Assembly (NCBI RefSeq): GCF_000336635.1
Contig: NZ_AOLY01000004.1
Coordinates: 1-59,210, forward strand
Length of the DNA stretch: 59,210 bases
Reading direction: 5' to 3'
Source of the DNA: Haloarcula japonica DSM 6131
GTDB lineage: Archaea > Halobacteriota > Halobacteria > Halobacteriales > Haloarculaceae
Shown: piece after piece, positions 42,355-50,331 of the stretch
How the letters are laid out: the number at the start of each line of letters is the position of its first letter
Numbering within the stretch: the stretch's first letter is position 1
Program-made: the position numbers and the translations under genes
Notes under the pieces: model-generated
What the model saw: only the letters and a program-made list of their open reading frames with translations
Databases searched by the model: none
What the model was told of the DNA's origin: nothing

Positions 42355-43704
42355 CTATCTAGCGTGGCCCGGGTCCGCCGGCCGGGGCTCGTAAGCGTCC
42401 TGTGTCACGCCCAGTCGGGAGACGAGCCACAGGACCGGGAGCAACAGTATGCTCCCGACGACGAAGGGCGACCAGTAGCCGACGGCGAAGTACAGCCCGC
42501 CCATAACAGGTGGACCGACGGTGCGGGCCAGACTACCGGCACCCTGCGTGATACCGAAGGCGCTCCCCTGAAGGGCGGCGCTAGCTCGCTGGGAGACAAG
42601 CGCCGTCAGCGTCACCGAGAGGATACCGTTGCCAAGCGGCAGGAGCGTCAACACAAGCAAGAGGCCGAGCAGGTCAGCGGTGAGAAACGGGGCAACTGCG
42701 GTCAGGTCGGGCAGGATCGAACCGAGGAGCCGCGAGGCCGGAATGGCACCGACGCCGACGACGAGCAGCCCGCTCCCGAACAGCGAGAGTCGGACCGGAC
42801 TGTAACGCGCCGAGAGTCGGCCGACCAGCACCCCCTGCGTGATGACTGCGAGAACACCGATGTATGTCAGCAGGAGCGCGCTCTGGGCGGCCGTGTAGCC
42901 GTAGATATCGGCGACGTAGGGGACGAACATCACCTGTACGCCGGAGAAGGCAAAGGAGACGAGAAAGAAAGCTGCGAGCAGCGGTCGGAGGCCAGGCGTC
43001 GATACCGCCGCCCGGAGCTGGGTAATCGACGAGGTGCGGTCGGTGGTGGCTGCGGCCGCGGACTCGGAGACGGTCCTTGACTCGGGGAGAAAGAGCAGGG
43101 CGACGAACACACCGGCAAGACTCGCGGCCGCGGCGGCAAAGCTCGGTAGCGAGAACCGGGTGATCGGGACGGCTGCCGGCAAGAGGCCGTCGACGGCGGC
43201 GACTGTGGCGTCGAAACTCAACACCGCGCCGATTCCGGGGCCGAAAATGAAGCCAAGGCCGAAGGCGGCTCCGATGAACCCCAAGGCTGCAGCCCGGCGC
43301 TCCGGCGGTGTTACGTCGGCAACGTAAGCCTGGGCCGTCGAGAGGTTGCCGCCCATCGCACCGGCCAGCAGTCGGGAGAGGAACAGGAGCCACAGCGCGT
43401 CAGCGAGGCCGAACACCGTCCACGCGACGACGGAGCCACACAGCGACACCACCAGCACTGGGCGGCGGCCGACGCGGTCCGACAGTGAACCGAGAAGTGG
43501 CGCGAACACGAACTGCATCGCGGAGTACGAGGCAGCCAACAACCCGATGACGAACTCCGTCCCGCCGGGGAACGTACGCGTGTAGTACGGGAGGATGGGG
43601 ATGATGATACCGAAGCCCAGCAGGTCCAGAAAGACGACGAAGAAAACGACCGCGAGGCCGCGACGGCGTCGGGACCCGGTGATTCCGGCCCCGGTCTCTG
43701 TCAT
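42355..43704 (-). CDS. MFS transporter, DHA1 type
   Basis: 449 residues with 12 helices. Signatures are FFVVFLDLLGFGIIIPILPYY in helix 1, GSLSDRVGRRPVLV in loop 2-3 and GGNLSTAQAYVADVTPPERRA in helix 5, as in tetracycline/multidrug proton antiporters. Substrate unknown; export of a drug or metabolite is the usual function. The ATG at 43702-43704 is chosen since earlier residues are a shadow of the radical SAM region. It is divergent from the radical SAM gene. Confidence 0.9.
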   Translation of the reverse strand: MTETGAGITGSRRRRGLAVVFFVVFLDLLGFGIIIPILPYYTRTFPGGTEFVIGLLAASYSAMQFVFAPLLGSLSDRVGRRPVLVVSLCGSVVAWTVFGLADALWLLFLSRLLAGAMGGNLSTAQAYVADVTPPERRAAALGFIGAAFGLGFIFGPGIGAVLSFDATVAAVDGLLPAAVPITRFSLPSFAAAAASLAGVFVALLFLPESRTVSESAAAATTDRTSSITQLRAAVSTPGLRPLLAAFFLVSFAFSGVQVMFVPYVADIYGYTAAQSALLLTYIGVLAVITQGVLVGRLSARYSPVRLSLFGSGLLVVGVGAIPASRLLGSILPDLTAVAPFLTADLLGLLLVLTLLPLGNGILSVTLTALVSQRASAALQGSAFGITQGAGSLARTVGPPVMGGLYFAVGYWSPFVVGSILLLPVLWLVSRLGVTQDAYEPRPADPGHAR

Positions 43705-43837
43705 ACCACCGTCTGCGTCGGGGAGCGGGATAAGAGCGCCGGACGGCCGGAACAGCCAGGGGACGACCCATGCCGTCCCATCCCACGCCGGGACCGATGC
43801 GCACGCTTTTTCCCGCTGGGAGGAGTGGCTAGAGACA

Positions 43838-44866
43838 ATGATTTCCGAGGGCTGCGAACAGTGCGCCAAAGGCGGCAAGATGGTGCTGTTCGTCTACGGC
43901 TACTGCGACCAGCGAGACTGCTTCTACTGTCCCCTCGGGGAAAACCGCAAGAACGTCACCCAGATGTACGCCAACGAGCGTCCCGTCGAGGACGACGCCG
44001 ATGTCATCGAGGAGGCCAAGCGTATGAGCGCGCTCGGCACCTCAATCACGGGTGGCGAACCCCAGGAAGCCCTCGACCGGACCTGTCACTACCTGGAGCT
44101 GCTGAAAGACGAGTTCGGCGAGGACCACCACACGCACCTCTACACCGGCATCCCCGGCGGCCGCGAGAACATGCGCCGCCTCTCGGAAGCGGGGCTCGAC
44201 GAAATCCGCTTCCACCCGCCGCTGGAGCAGTGGGGCGACCTCCACGGGACCGAGTGGGAGGACATCCTCTATATCGCCCGCGAAGAAGGACTGACGCCGG
44301 CCTTCGAGATTCCCGGCATCCGCGCCGAGGAAGAGTTCTTGGAGTTCCTCGACGAGGGCGCGGCCGACTTCTGTAACATCAACGAGTTCGAGATGTCCGA
44401 CGGGAACTACCGCCGGATGCAGGAGGAGGGCTTCGAGCTGAAAGACGACCACATGAGCGCCGTCGAGGGCTCCCACGACATCCTGGAAAAGATGGGCGAC
44501 CACGAGAAGGTGTACTTCTGTACGAGCGTCTTCAAGGACGCCGCCCAGCACCGCTCGCGGCTCAAGCGCATGGCCCGTAACATCCGCCGCCCGTTCGACG
44601 ACGTGACCGACGATGGCACGCTCGTCTACGGGAAGGCCTGGACCACCGAAGCCCGACTTGAAACCCTCGGCGTCCCCGAGGAGTACTACACCGTCAAATC
44701 AGAGCACGTCGAACTGGCCTGGTGGCTGCTGGAGGAGATGGTCGAAGAGGGCGACGTCGAGAAGGGCGAAATCGTCGAGCAGTACCCGACCTACGACGGG
44801 ACGGTCGTCGAGCGGACGCCGCTGTCGAACAGTGCTGACGCCGGACGAGCGACGGCCGACGACTGA
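43838..44866 (+). CDS. Radical SAM protein (COG2108-like) with CX4CX2C motif
   Basis: 342 residues. LFVYGYCDQRDCFYCPLGENR is near the N-terminus; the three Cys are spaced CX4CX2C, not the common CX3CX2C. ITGGEPQEAL is the GGE motif for the SAM amino group. An N-terminal CEQCAKGG may bind a further metal. Relatives are described as related to pyruvate formate-lyase activating enzyme. The reaction is unknown. I chose the ATG at 43838 (MISEGCEQC); upstream frame residues are poor. Confidence 0.85.
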   Translation: MISEGCEQCAKGGKMVLFVYGYCDQRDCFYCPLGENRKNVTQMYANERPVEDDADVIEEAKRMSALGTSITGGEPQEALDRTCHYLELLKDEFGEDHHTHLYTGIPGGRENMRRLSEAGLDEIRFHPPLEQWGDLHGTEWEDILYIAREEGLTPAFEIPGIRAEEEFLEFLDEGAADFCNINEFEMSDGNYRRMQEEGFELKDDHMSAVEGSHDILEKMGDHEKVYFCTSVFKDAAQHRSRLKRMARNIRRPFDDVTDDGTLVYGKAWTTEARLETLGVPEEYYTVKSEHVELAWWLLEEMVEEGDVEKGEIVEQYPTYDGTVVERTPLSNSADAGRATADD

Positions 44867-44957
44867 GAACAGCGTCGTTTTGTCATTCTGCGCGATGGCA
44901 TCTCCGGGAGCGAGAGCCCTATACTGTCGGGAGTGTGTAATTGGTGGATAGAAATTG

Positions 44958-44990
44958 GAACAGCCAGAAAGCCCTCGCGTTCAGTCCTAC
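44958..44990 (-). repeat. Reduced 33-nt copy of the GGTGGGACTGAAAG element
   Basis: On the minus strand GTAGGACTGAA is joined by CGCGA to GGGCTTTCTGGCTGTTC, so the end motifs are present but the long inner stem is missing. It faces away from the full copy 27 nt downstream, so the two form a head-to-head pair in the 334-nt gap (44867-45200) between the radical SAM gene and the membrane protein gene. Nothing else is recognised in that gap. Confidence 0.6.
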
Positions 44991-45017
44991 TCAGACCGGC
45001 TGATCAATCAGCAACAA

Positions 45018-45113
45018 GGTGGGACTGAAAGAAGCGGCTGGCTCCGGGAAGACGGCCGCTGCAAGGACCGCAGCAAGTCCCTCAACCGGAGCCAGCCGGG
45101 GCTTTCTGGCTCT
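45018..45113 (+). repeat. Structured intergenic element GGTGGGACTGAAAG...GGGGCTTTCTGGCT, copy 3
   Basis: The motifs at both ends match copy 1 (2897). The central stem is CGGCTGGCTCCGG (45035-45047) with CCGGAGCCAGCCG (45086-45098), a perfect 13-bp pairing whose sequence differs from copy 1, with 38 nt enclosed. Upstream it also shares CAGCAACA with copy 1. Conserved ends with an exchanged but still perfect stem point to selection on structure or to a hairpin-forming mobile unit. Confidence 0.65.
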
Positions 45114-45200
45114 CTGTGTCAATTATTACTAAACTAAACACTACTGTGCCGTCCGGCCTGAGTTTTATTTATCAGTCGGGTGAAAGTCAGGTACCCCTCC

Positions 45201-46040
45201 ATGCGACTTGCTATCGACAGCGGCAAACTCCTGTATGCACTTGGTGTTTTGTTCGCCGCGGCGGCGCTCCTGTATTTCGTCCGGGACGTCGTGTTCGACC
45301 TCTCGATAACGGTGAAAGCAGCACTGCTGTTGCTTGGCTTTATTGCGCTGTTCGTTGCGGGTGTGGCCCTCGAGCGGGACGTGCTTGACGTCGTCGCCTT
45401 CGCTCTCAGTGGCGTGACCTACGTCGTGTTCGTCGGCTACGTCGTCGTTCGGTATTCGCCGGGTGAAACGGGCACGTTCCTGTTGCTCGCCCTGTCCGCG
45501 GGGCTGTTCGTCGGGCTCGGCTACGCGCTCCGGGCAGGGATTCCGACACCGTCGCGGCGAACGGCGGCGGTGGTACTCGGGAGCCTCCTCGTCGTGAGCG
45601 GCGTGTTCGTTGGAGCCGACGCGCTCAGCGGCGGCGTGACCTACGACGTGCAGACGGACGAGTCCGTCACCGTGTCGATCCCGGAGACGGAGCAGACCCC
45701 GGACAGGTACCCGTACATCGAGGCGGAGATCGGGGCCGTTACCGCGTCGAACCCGTCACCGTTTCTACGGGCGCTAACCCTCCCCTCGCTTTCGGGCTGT
45801 CTGGTCGGGCCGACAGACCATCCACAGGACAGCGTGTATGTCGACACCGATATCGAGTGGGACGAGGACACCATCGGCGCTTCGACAACGAAGTCCTACG
45901 CCGTCAGCGCTGAGTTGCCGATTGACCCGAACCGGACGGAGTCGAAAACGTACACTATCGAACAGGGGATCGACTGCAGCGCGGAGCGCTCCGAGCCGAC
46001 GATAGCGATTCAGGTCGACGGACGCAACAGAGTAGACTGA
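45201..46040 (+). CDS. Hypothetical membrane protein with extracytoplasmic C-terminal domain
   Basis: 279 residues. Four or five membrane helices (1-150; for example LLYALGVLFAAAALLYFV, VVLGSLLVVSGVFVGADAL) are followed by an exported domain of about 125 residues rich in beta strands (VTYDVQTDESVTVSIPE; YIEAEIGAVTASNPSPF) with a pair of Cys. The ATG at 45201 removes 7 residues. I do not recognise the family. It converges on the zinc-ribbon gene with no gap between stop codons. Confidence 0.65.
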   Translation: MRLAIDSGKLLYALGVLFAAAALLYFVRDVVFDLSITVKAALLLLGFIALFVAGVALERDVLDVVAFALSGVTYVVFVGYVVVRYSPGETGTFLLLALSAGLFVGLGYALRAGIPTPSRRTAAVVLGSLLVVSGVFVGADALSGGVTYDVQTDESVTVSIPETEQTPDRYPYIEAEIGAVTASNPSPFLRALTLPSLSGCLVGPTDHPQDSVYVDTDIEWDEDTIGASTTKSYAVSAELPIDPNRTESKTYTIEQGIDCSAERSEPTIAIQVDGRNRVD

Positions 46041-46358
46041 CTACTCCAGTTCCGTGAGACACTCCTGGCAGTAGGTGGCGTCTTCCATGTTCGGTGTGCC
46101 GCAGGTGTCACAGGTCACGACCGATAGACCGGTCTCCGAGAGCGGTGACGTCTCGTCGGTTAGTGCGTCGACCGGCCAGTCGGGGCCGGTCGGCGACTGG
46201 TCCCGCATCTCGGCGCGCTGGTGGGCCTGTTGGATGAGTTCGTCGTCACGCATCGCTTCGAGGCCGCGCCACAGCCCCAGAAACAGTAGCGTCGGCGCGA
46301 CGATAACGAACAGGCCAGCGATGACGCGCAACGCCAGTTCCACCTGGCCAAGTGGCAT
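46041..46358 (-). CDS. Membrane-anchored zinc-ribbon protein
   Basis: 105 residues. One N-terminal membrane helix (LALRVIAGLFVIVAPTLLFLGLW), an acidic linker and a C-terminal ribbon CDTCGTPNMEDATYCQEC with two CxxC pairs. This fits a membrane-tethered adaptor. The start MPLGQVEL at 46356-46358 is chosen over an upstream Arg-rich extension. The partner and function are unknown. Confidence 0.75.
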   Translation of the reverse strand: MPLGQVELALRVIAGLFVIVAPTLLFLGLWRGLEAMRDDELIQQAHQRAEMRDQSPTGPDWPVDALTDETSPLSETGLSVVTCDTCGTPNMEDATYCQECLTELE

Positions 46359-46465
46359 ACGATAACAATGGTCTGGAGCGTCGAATATCCTTCGTCGTAT
46401 CCGTCGACTCACGGGTCGACAGGCCGCGTCGCCGCCTTCTTCCCTCGTCTCGCTGAAGGCAGGGT

Positions 46466-46981
46466 ATGAGTGGCCCTATCGTAGCAGTCGGTGGCGGACT
46501 CGCAGTGGTCGTGCTTCTCGGATTGAGCGCGTTCTTTTCCAGTTCGGAGATAGCGGTGTTCTCGCTACAGAAGGACTGGATAGCACAACAGGCAGCAACG
46601 GGGGAGCGACAGGCGCAGGTGCTGCAAGAACTGTACGATAATCCACATCGCCTGCTGGTAACGCTGCTGGTCGGCAACAACATCGTCAACATCGCGATTT
46701 CGAGCATCATCACCGTCCTCGTCGCGAGCTATCTCTCGCCGGGGCCGGCAGTCGTTGCAACCACGGTCCTGACGAGCTTCCTCATCCTGATTTTCGGCGA
46801 GATCGTGCCGAAAGCGTTCGGCCTCGGCAACGCACAAAAATGGGCACTGACCGTCGCATCGCCGGTCCGGATCGTCGAGCGCGTGCTCTCCCCGCTTATC
46901 ACGTTGTTCGACGGGATTACCAGTCGTATAAACGCCCTCATTCCCGTCGAAACGGACATCGAGAAGCCGTATTTGGACTGA
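46466..46981 (+). CDS. Stand-alone DUF21 (CNNM) membrane domain protein
   Basis: 171 residues, three to four helices. SAFFSSSEIAVFSLQKDWI, NPHRLLVTLLVGNNIVNIAISS and FGEIVPKAFGLGNAQKWA are the DUF21/CNNM signatures, the membrane part of Mg2+/Co2+ efflux proteins. The CBS pair and CorC/HlyC domain that normally follow are absent; the gene ends with DIEKPYLD and a normal stop. It may act with a separate partner or alone. Confidence 0.85.
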   Translation: MSGPIVAVGGGLAVVVLLGLSAFFSSSEIAVFSLQKDWIAQQAATGERQAQVLQELYDNPHRLLVTLLVGNNIVNIAISSIITVLVASYLSPGPAVVATTVLTSFLILIFGEIVPKAFGLGNAQKWALTVASPVRIVERVLSPLITLFDGITSRINALIPVETDIEKPYLD

Positions 46982-46984
46982 CCG

Positions 46985-47359
46985 TCAGTACTGATACAGT
47001 GAAACGACGAACGGGAGCTTGTTGTACATCCAAATCGCCAGCGGCAGGCCGACAATCGTCACCGACAGCGCGTACGCGACGCCGGTCCAGATGCCGCTGG
47101 CCCACCAGCCGACGAAGACGAACCAGACCGCGCGGACGAGCAGTGAGTGCTGCGAGCCGCCGTCGGTCTCCGTGACGAGTCGGTCGCGTCGCTTGAGCGT
47201 CAGCACGAGCGGCACCCTGTTTATCATCTTGATGCCCAGCGGAAGGCCGATGATTGTGACGTTCAGTAACCACGCGACCGAGAGCCAGATACCGGTCACC
47301 CACCAGCCGACGAGCAGGAACCACACCGCCCGAACGAGGAGGGGCCGCTGTTCACTCAT
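46985..47359 (-). CDS. Tandem YccF (DUF307) membrane protein
   Basis: 124 residues made of two similar halves: LLVRAVWFLLVGWWVTGIWL ... NVTIIGLPLGIKMINRVP and LLVRAVWFVFVGWWASGIWT ... SVTIVGLPLAIWMYNKLP. Each is a YccF domain with two short helices. YccF proteins are inner-membrane proteins of unknown function. The ATG at 47357-47359 begins the first unit. Confidence 0.85.
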   Translation of the reverse strand: MSEQRPLLVRAVWFLLVGWWVTGIWLSVAWLLNVTIIGLPLGIKMINRVPLVLTLKRRDRLVTETDGGSQHSLLVRAVWFVFVGWWASGIWTGVAYALSVTIVGLPLAIWMYNKLPFVVSLYQY

Positions 47360-47445
47360 ACCTGAACCTACCCTGGCCGGCATCATAAGCTTCCTCTCCG
47401 GTGTGAGGATAGAAATCGAGCCAGCCACACAGTGTAGATTCGGCA

Positions 47446-47500
47446 TTACGCTTCGAACCCGTCTTCGAAGACGAACGTCCCGTTCCGCTGGACGACCTGC
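47446..47500 (-). pseudogene. Vestige of a second aminopeptidase 3' end
   Basis: On the minus strand the 18 codons read VQVVQRNGTFVFEDGFEA and end in TAA, close to the C-terminus of the intact aminopeptidase gene next to it (VVQRDGTFVFEDGFED). Bases 47453-47483 are identical to 47602-47632. The rest of the second gene is missing, and a hairpin element lies between. It is either the end of a deleted tandem duplicate or a duplication made at the element. Confidence 0.75.
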
Positions 47501-47506
47501 ACCGAC

Positions 47507-47594
47507 CTTTTTCAGCGTCGGGTCGCCTCTGGCGACCGCTCCTTGAAAAACGTCGACGAAAAGGCCGACCGCTCACTCAGTTCGCGGTCGGTAC
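47507..47594 (+). repeat. Multi-hairpin element, partial copy R3
   Basis: It starts with CCTTTTTCAGCGTCG, identical to the conserved end of the R2 element (read on its minus strand). It then holds hairpins GGTCGCC-TCT-GGCGACC and GACCGC...GCGGTC and the sequence GACGAAAAGG. It lacks the GAAACCGCGCGCC end seen in R1 and R2. It separates the intact aminopeptidase gene from its vestigial copy, so it may mark the rearrangement. Confidence 0.5.
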
Positions 47595-48686
47595 TCAGTC
47601 CTCGAACCCGTCTTCGAAGACGAACGTCCCGTCTCGTTGGACGACCTCGCCATCGACTTCGATGAACGAGTCCTCGCTCATGTCGACGATCATATCGACG
47701 TGGACGGCCGACTCGTTTTGCTCGTTGTCCTCGCCGACGGTCTCGTCGTAGGCTCGTCCTACCGCCATATGAACGGTGTCGCCCATCTTTTCATCGAACA
47801 GCATGTTGTAGGAGAACTGGTCGATATCGCGGTTCATGCCGATGCCGAGTTCGCCTAGCCGGTTCGCGCCGTCGTCGGTCGAGAGGACCTCGCTCAGAAG
47901 GTCCTCGTTCTTGGCGGCGCTGTGCTCGACGACTTCGCCGTCCTCAAAGCGGAGGAAGACATCAGTCACTTCCCGGCCCTGGTGGTACAGTGGCTTGTCG
48001 AACAGCACCTCGCCCTCGACGCTGTCGGGGACCGGTGCGGTGAACACCTCGCCACCAGGGAGGTTCTTCTCGCCGTAATCGTTGAGCGTCTCGTTACCGG
48101 CGACCGACATCGTCACGTCGGTCGTCTCCCCAGAAACGATACGGACCTCCTCCGCGGGGTCCAGAATCTCGACCATCTGTGCCTGGTGCTCGCGGACGGC
48201 GTCCCAGTCTTTGAGGACGGCATCCCAGACGAAGTTCTCGTACCCCTCCGTAGAGGTCTGGGCGAGCTGGGCGTTAGCGGGTGCGGGGTACTGTGTGAGA
48301 CACCAGGTCTTCGAGAGTCGTTCGTTCAGGAGTGGCTGCTGGGACTGCTGATAGGCGGCCGTCGTCTCAGGGTCGACGTCGCTGGTCTCGGTGACGTTGT
48401 CGCGGCCCTTGATCGCGATGTACGCGTCCATCTCCTCGTACAGCGCTTCGATATGGCTCGGCGTTTCGAACTCGTCCCGGTTGCGGAGATAGGCGCGGCG
48501 GAACCGCTCACCGAGGCGGTTCTGCACGACAAGCGGGTTCGCGCCGCGGTCGGCGGCAAACTCGTGTAGCGCGGCAACGAGGTCTTCGGCCTGCGGGTGG
48601 GCGTCGATAACGATGTTGTCGCCTTCGCTCAGGTCGATAGAATGGTCGACGATGACTTCCGCATGTTCGCGAATACGTGGGTCCAT
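47595..48686 (-). CDS. M29-family aminopeptidase
   Basis: 363 residues. The N-terminal domain (IREHAEVIVDHSIDLSEGDNI) and C-terminal active-site region (GELGIGMNRDIDQ; FDEKMGDTVHMAVGRAY; HVDMIVDM) match thermophilic-type M29 dimetal aminopeptidases, which release N-terminal residues from peptides. Metal ligands would come from Glu, His and Asp of these stretches. The ATG at 48684-48686 (MDPRIREH) is used. The last 16 codons are duplicated just downstream. Confidence 0.93.
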   Translation of the reverse strand: MDPRIREHAEVIVDHSIDLSEGDNIVIDAHPQAEDLVAALHEFAADRGANPLVVQNRLGERFRRAYLRNRDEFETPSHIEALYEEMDAYIAIKGRDNVTETSDVDPETTAAYQQSQQPLLNERLSKTWCLTQYPAPANAQLAQTSTEGYENFVWDAVLKDWDAVREHQAQMVEILDPAEEVRIVSGETTDVTMSVAGNETLNDYGEKNLPGGEVFTAPVPDSVEGEVLFDKPLYHQGREVTDVFLRFEDGEVVEHSAAKNEDLLSEVLSTDDGANRLGELGIGMNRDIDQFSYNMLFDEKMGDTVHMAVGRAYDETVGEDNEQNESAVHVDMIVDMSEDSFIEVDGEVVQRDGTFVFEDGFED

Positions 48687-48729
48687 ACAGATAGGCACCA
48701 CCGGCGGCCCCTAATCGTTACCCTCCCGG

Positions 48730-48855
48730 CTACTTCTTCTTGCTCTGCTGGAGCCCCTCTTTGAATCCCTGAAACGTCCGCCGGAGCATCAGATACATAA
48801 AGAAGAAAAACAGGAGCACAGCGGCGAGGAGTGCGTAAGTGAGCAGGTCAGCCAT
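48730..48855 (-). CDS. Very small membrane protein
   Basis: 41 residues: one long hydrophobic helix (LTYALLAAVLLFFFFMYLMLRR) and a basic tail QQSKKK. ATG at 48853-48855. Single-helix proteins with a Lys-rich end of this kind are common in haloarchaea and usually uncharacterised. It is on the same strand as the aminopeptidase, upstream of it by 43 nt. Confidence 0.55.
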   Translation of the reverse strand: MADLLTYALLAAVLLFFFFMYLMLRRTFQGFKEGLQQSKKK

Positions 48856-49014
48856 ACCGGCGGTTGTCGAGCCGTCATCAAAGTCCTTTCGGGAGTCGTG
48901 CCTTCGGGCGTCTACTGGGCGATATTGGAGGGTAAAATACGGGTTTGACCGATAGCTACAACGACCACTGTGCTTTGGCAAAGACTCATAATCCCATAGA
49001 ACATACAGATAGTC

Positions 49015-49698
49015 ATGTCGTTGCTGCCCTCTCGGGACCCGGCGACCCCGGACGCCGAACCCCGAGTTATCGGTGTCGACAGTGAGGATGCGGACGACGT
49101 GCTGTCGGCACTCTCGGCAGAGACCGCGCGCAACTTACTGTCAGAGCTAAACAAGGAGCCAGCACCGCCGTCGGAGCTGGCCGACCGGGTGGATACGTCG
49201 CTGCAAAACGCGCAGTACCACCTGAAGAAACTCAAAAACGCCGGTGCGGTCGAGGTCGTCGATACGGCGTACTCCGAGAAGGGCCGCGAGATGGACGTGT
49301 TCGCGCCGGCCAACCAGCCACTCGTCATCTGTGCCGGCGACGAACAGGAGACGTCGGGCCTGCGGGCGGCGCTGGCGAACATTATCGGCGGGTTCGCGAT
49401 CATCGGCTTCGCCAGCCTGTTGGTCCAGCAGGTGTTCGGGAGTGGGCTTGGATCGCTGTTCGGCGGCCCGACAGTGTCGTCCGGGAGTGCGGACACTGGT
49501 GCCCGAGATCCGAGTTTTTACTCCGGGAACGCGACCGTGACCGACGGCGGCTTTGAGGCTACTGCGGGCGCACTCGACACTGCTGCACAGGGCGGTGCCG
49601 AGGCCGCCGCCGCTGTGATTCCGCCGGGGTTAGCGTTCTTCGCCGGCGGCGCATTCGTCATCGCGGGCATGGCGGCGCTGTGGTACATGCGACAGTAG
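49015..49698 (+). CDS. Membrane-anchored winged-helix (ArsR-like) protein
   Basis: 227 residues. The N-terminal half (about 25-90) is a winged helix: LSALSAETARNLLSELNKE, SELADRVDTSLQNAQYHLKKLKNAG. Two membrane helices follow (about 120-145 and 205-225), separated by a Gly/Ser/Ala-rich outside segment. This is a one-component architecture in which a DNA-binding domain is tethered to the membrane. Its target genes are unknown; neighbours do not look like a regulon. It starts with ATG 49015. Confidence 0.85.
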   Translation: MSLLPSRDPATPDAEPRVIGVDSEDADDVLSALSAETARNLLSELNKEPAPPSELADRVDTSLQNAQYHLKKLKNAGAVEVVDTAYSEKGREMDVFAPANQPLVICAGDEQETSGLRAALANIIGGFAIIGFASLLVQQVFGSGLGSLFGGPTVSSGSADTGARDPSFYSGNATVTDGGFEATAGALDTAAQGGAEAAAAVIPPGLAFFAGGAFVIAGMAALWYMRQ

Positions 49699-49755
49699 CC
49701 GCGGATTCGATTCACTGTGACGTGAGCTTTTGGCGGAAATTACCGTGTTACTGTC

Positions 49756-50265
49756 TTACCGCTCGACGAGAGTCGTCGAAATCGGCGTCCCGTCCGGGGA
49801 ACGGAGACGGACGCGGACGTTACCAGCCATCACATCCAGTTCCGCATGGGCCGGCTGGTAGCGCCGCGGGTCGGCATAGCTCCCCGGGTTGACCAGCGTC
49901 CAACCGCCGAAGTCGGTCAGCGTGGGGTTGTGTGAGTGCCCGACGACTACGACATCGGCCTCCTCCTGTCGAGCCAGCATGCCAAGCGAGGTTTCCGAGT
50001 GCTCGTGGCCGTGAACGATGACGATGGTGAGTCCTTCCCAGGAGACGGTCGCAACGTCGGGGAGTCGGGCGCGGACCGCTGGTCTGTCGTTGTTCCCGAT
50101 AACACCAGTCAGTTCGTCGCATTCGGCGTCGATAGCGTCAAGGACCTGCTCAGTCATGAAATCGCCCGCGTGGAGAACGTGGTCGGCCTCGCGGACAGCA
50201 TCGAGCGTCCGACCTGACAGTCGATGGTCGTCCGTCCCGTGCGTATCGGAGATGACAGCGAGCAT
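49756..50265 (-). CDS. Metallophosphoesterase (YfcE/MJ0936-like)
   Basis: 169 residues, calcineurin-like fold. DTHG, GDF, GNND, GHEH and GHSHNP give all the dimetal ligands. Small stand-alone enzymes of this kind hydrolyse phosphodiesters such as model nucleotides. The ATG at 50263-50265 (MLAVISDTHG) starts the first strand, so the 16-residue upstream extension is discarded. It is divergent from the CDF transporter, sharing a 66-nt promoter region. Confidence 0.92.
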   Translation of the reverse strand: MLAVISDTHGTDDHRLSGRTLDAVREADHVLHAGDFMTEQVLDAIDAECDELTGVIGNNDRPAVRARLPDVATVSWEGLTIVIVHGHEHSETSLGMLARQEEADVVVVGHSHNPTLTDFGGWTLVNPGSYADPRRYQPAHAELDVMAGNVRVRLRSPDGTPISTTLVER

Positions 50266-50331
50266 ACCCCCGGTAGTGGAGCCAGGTATAAATCCAGAAG
50301 CATTTTGCGTCACGGTCGTGACGGAAAAATA

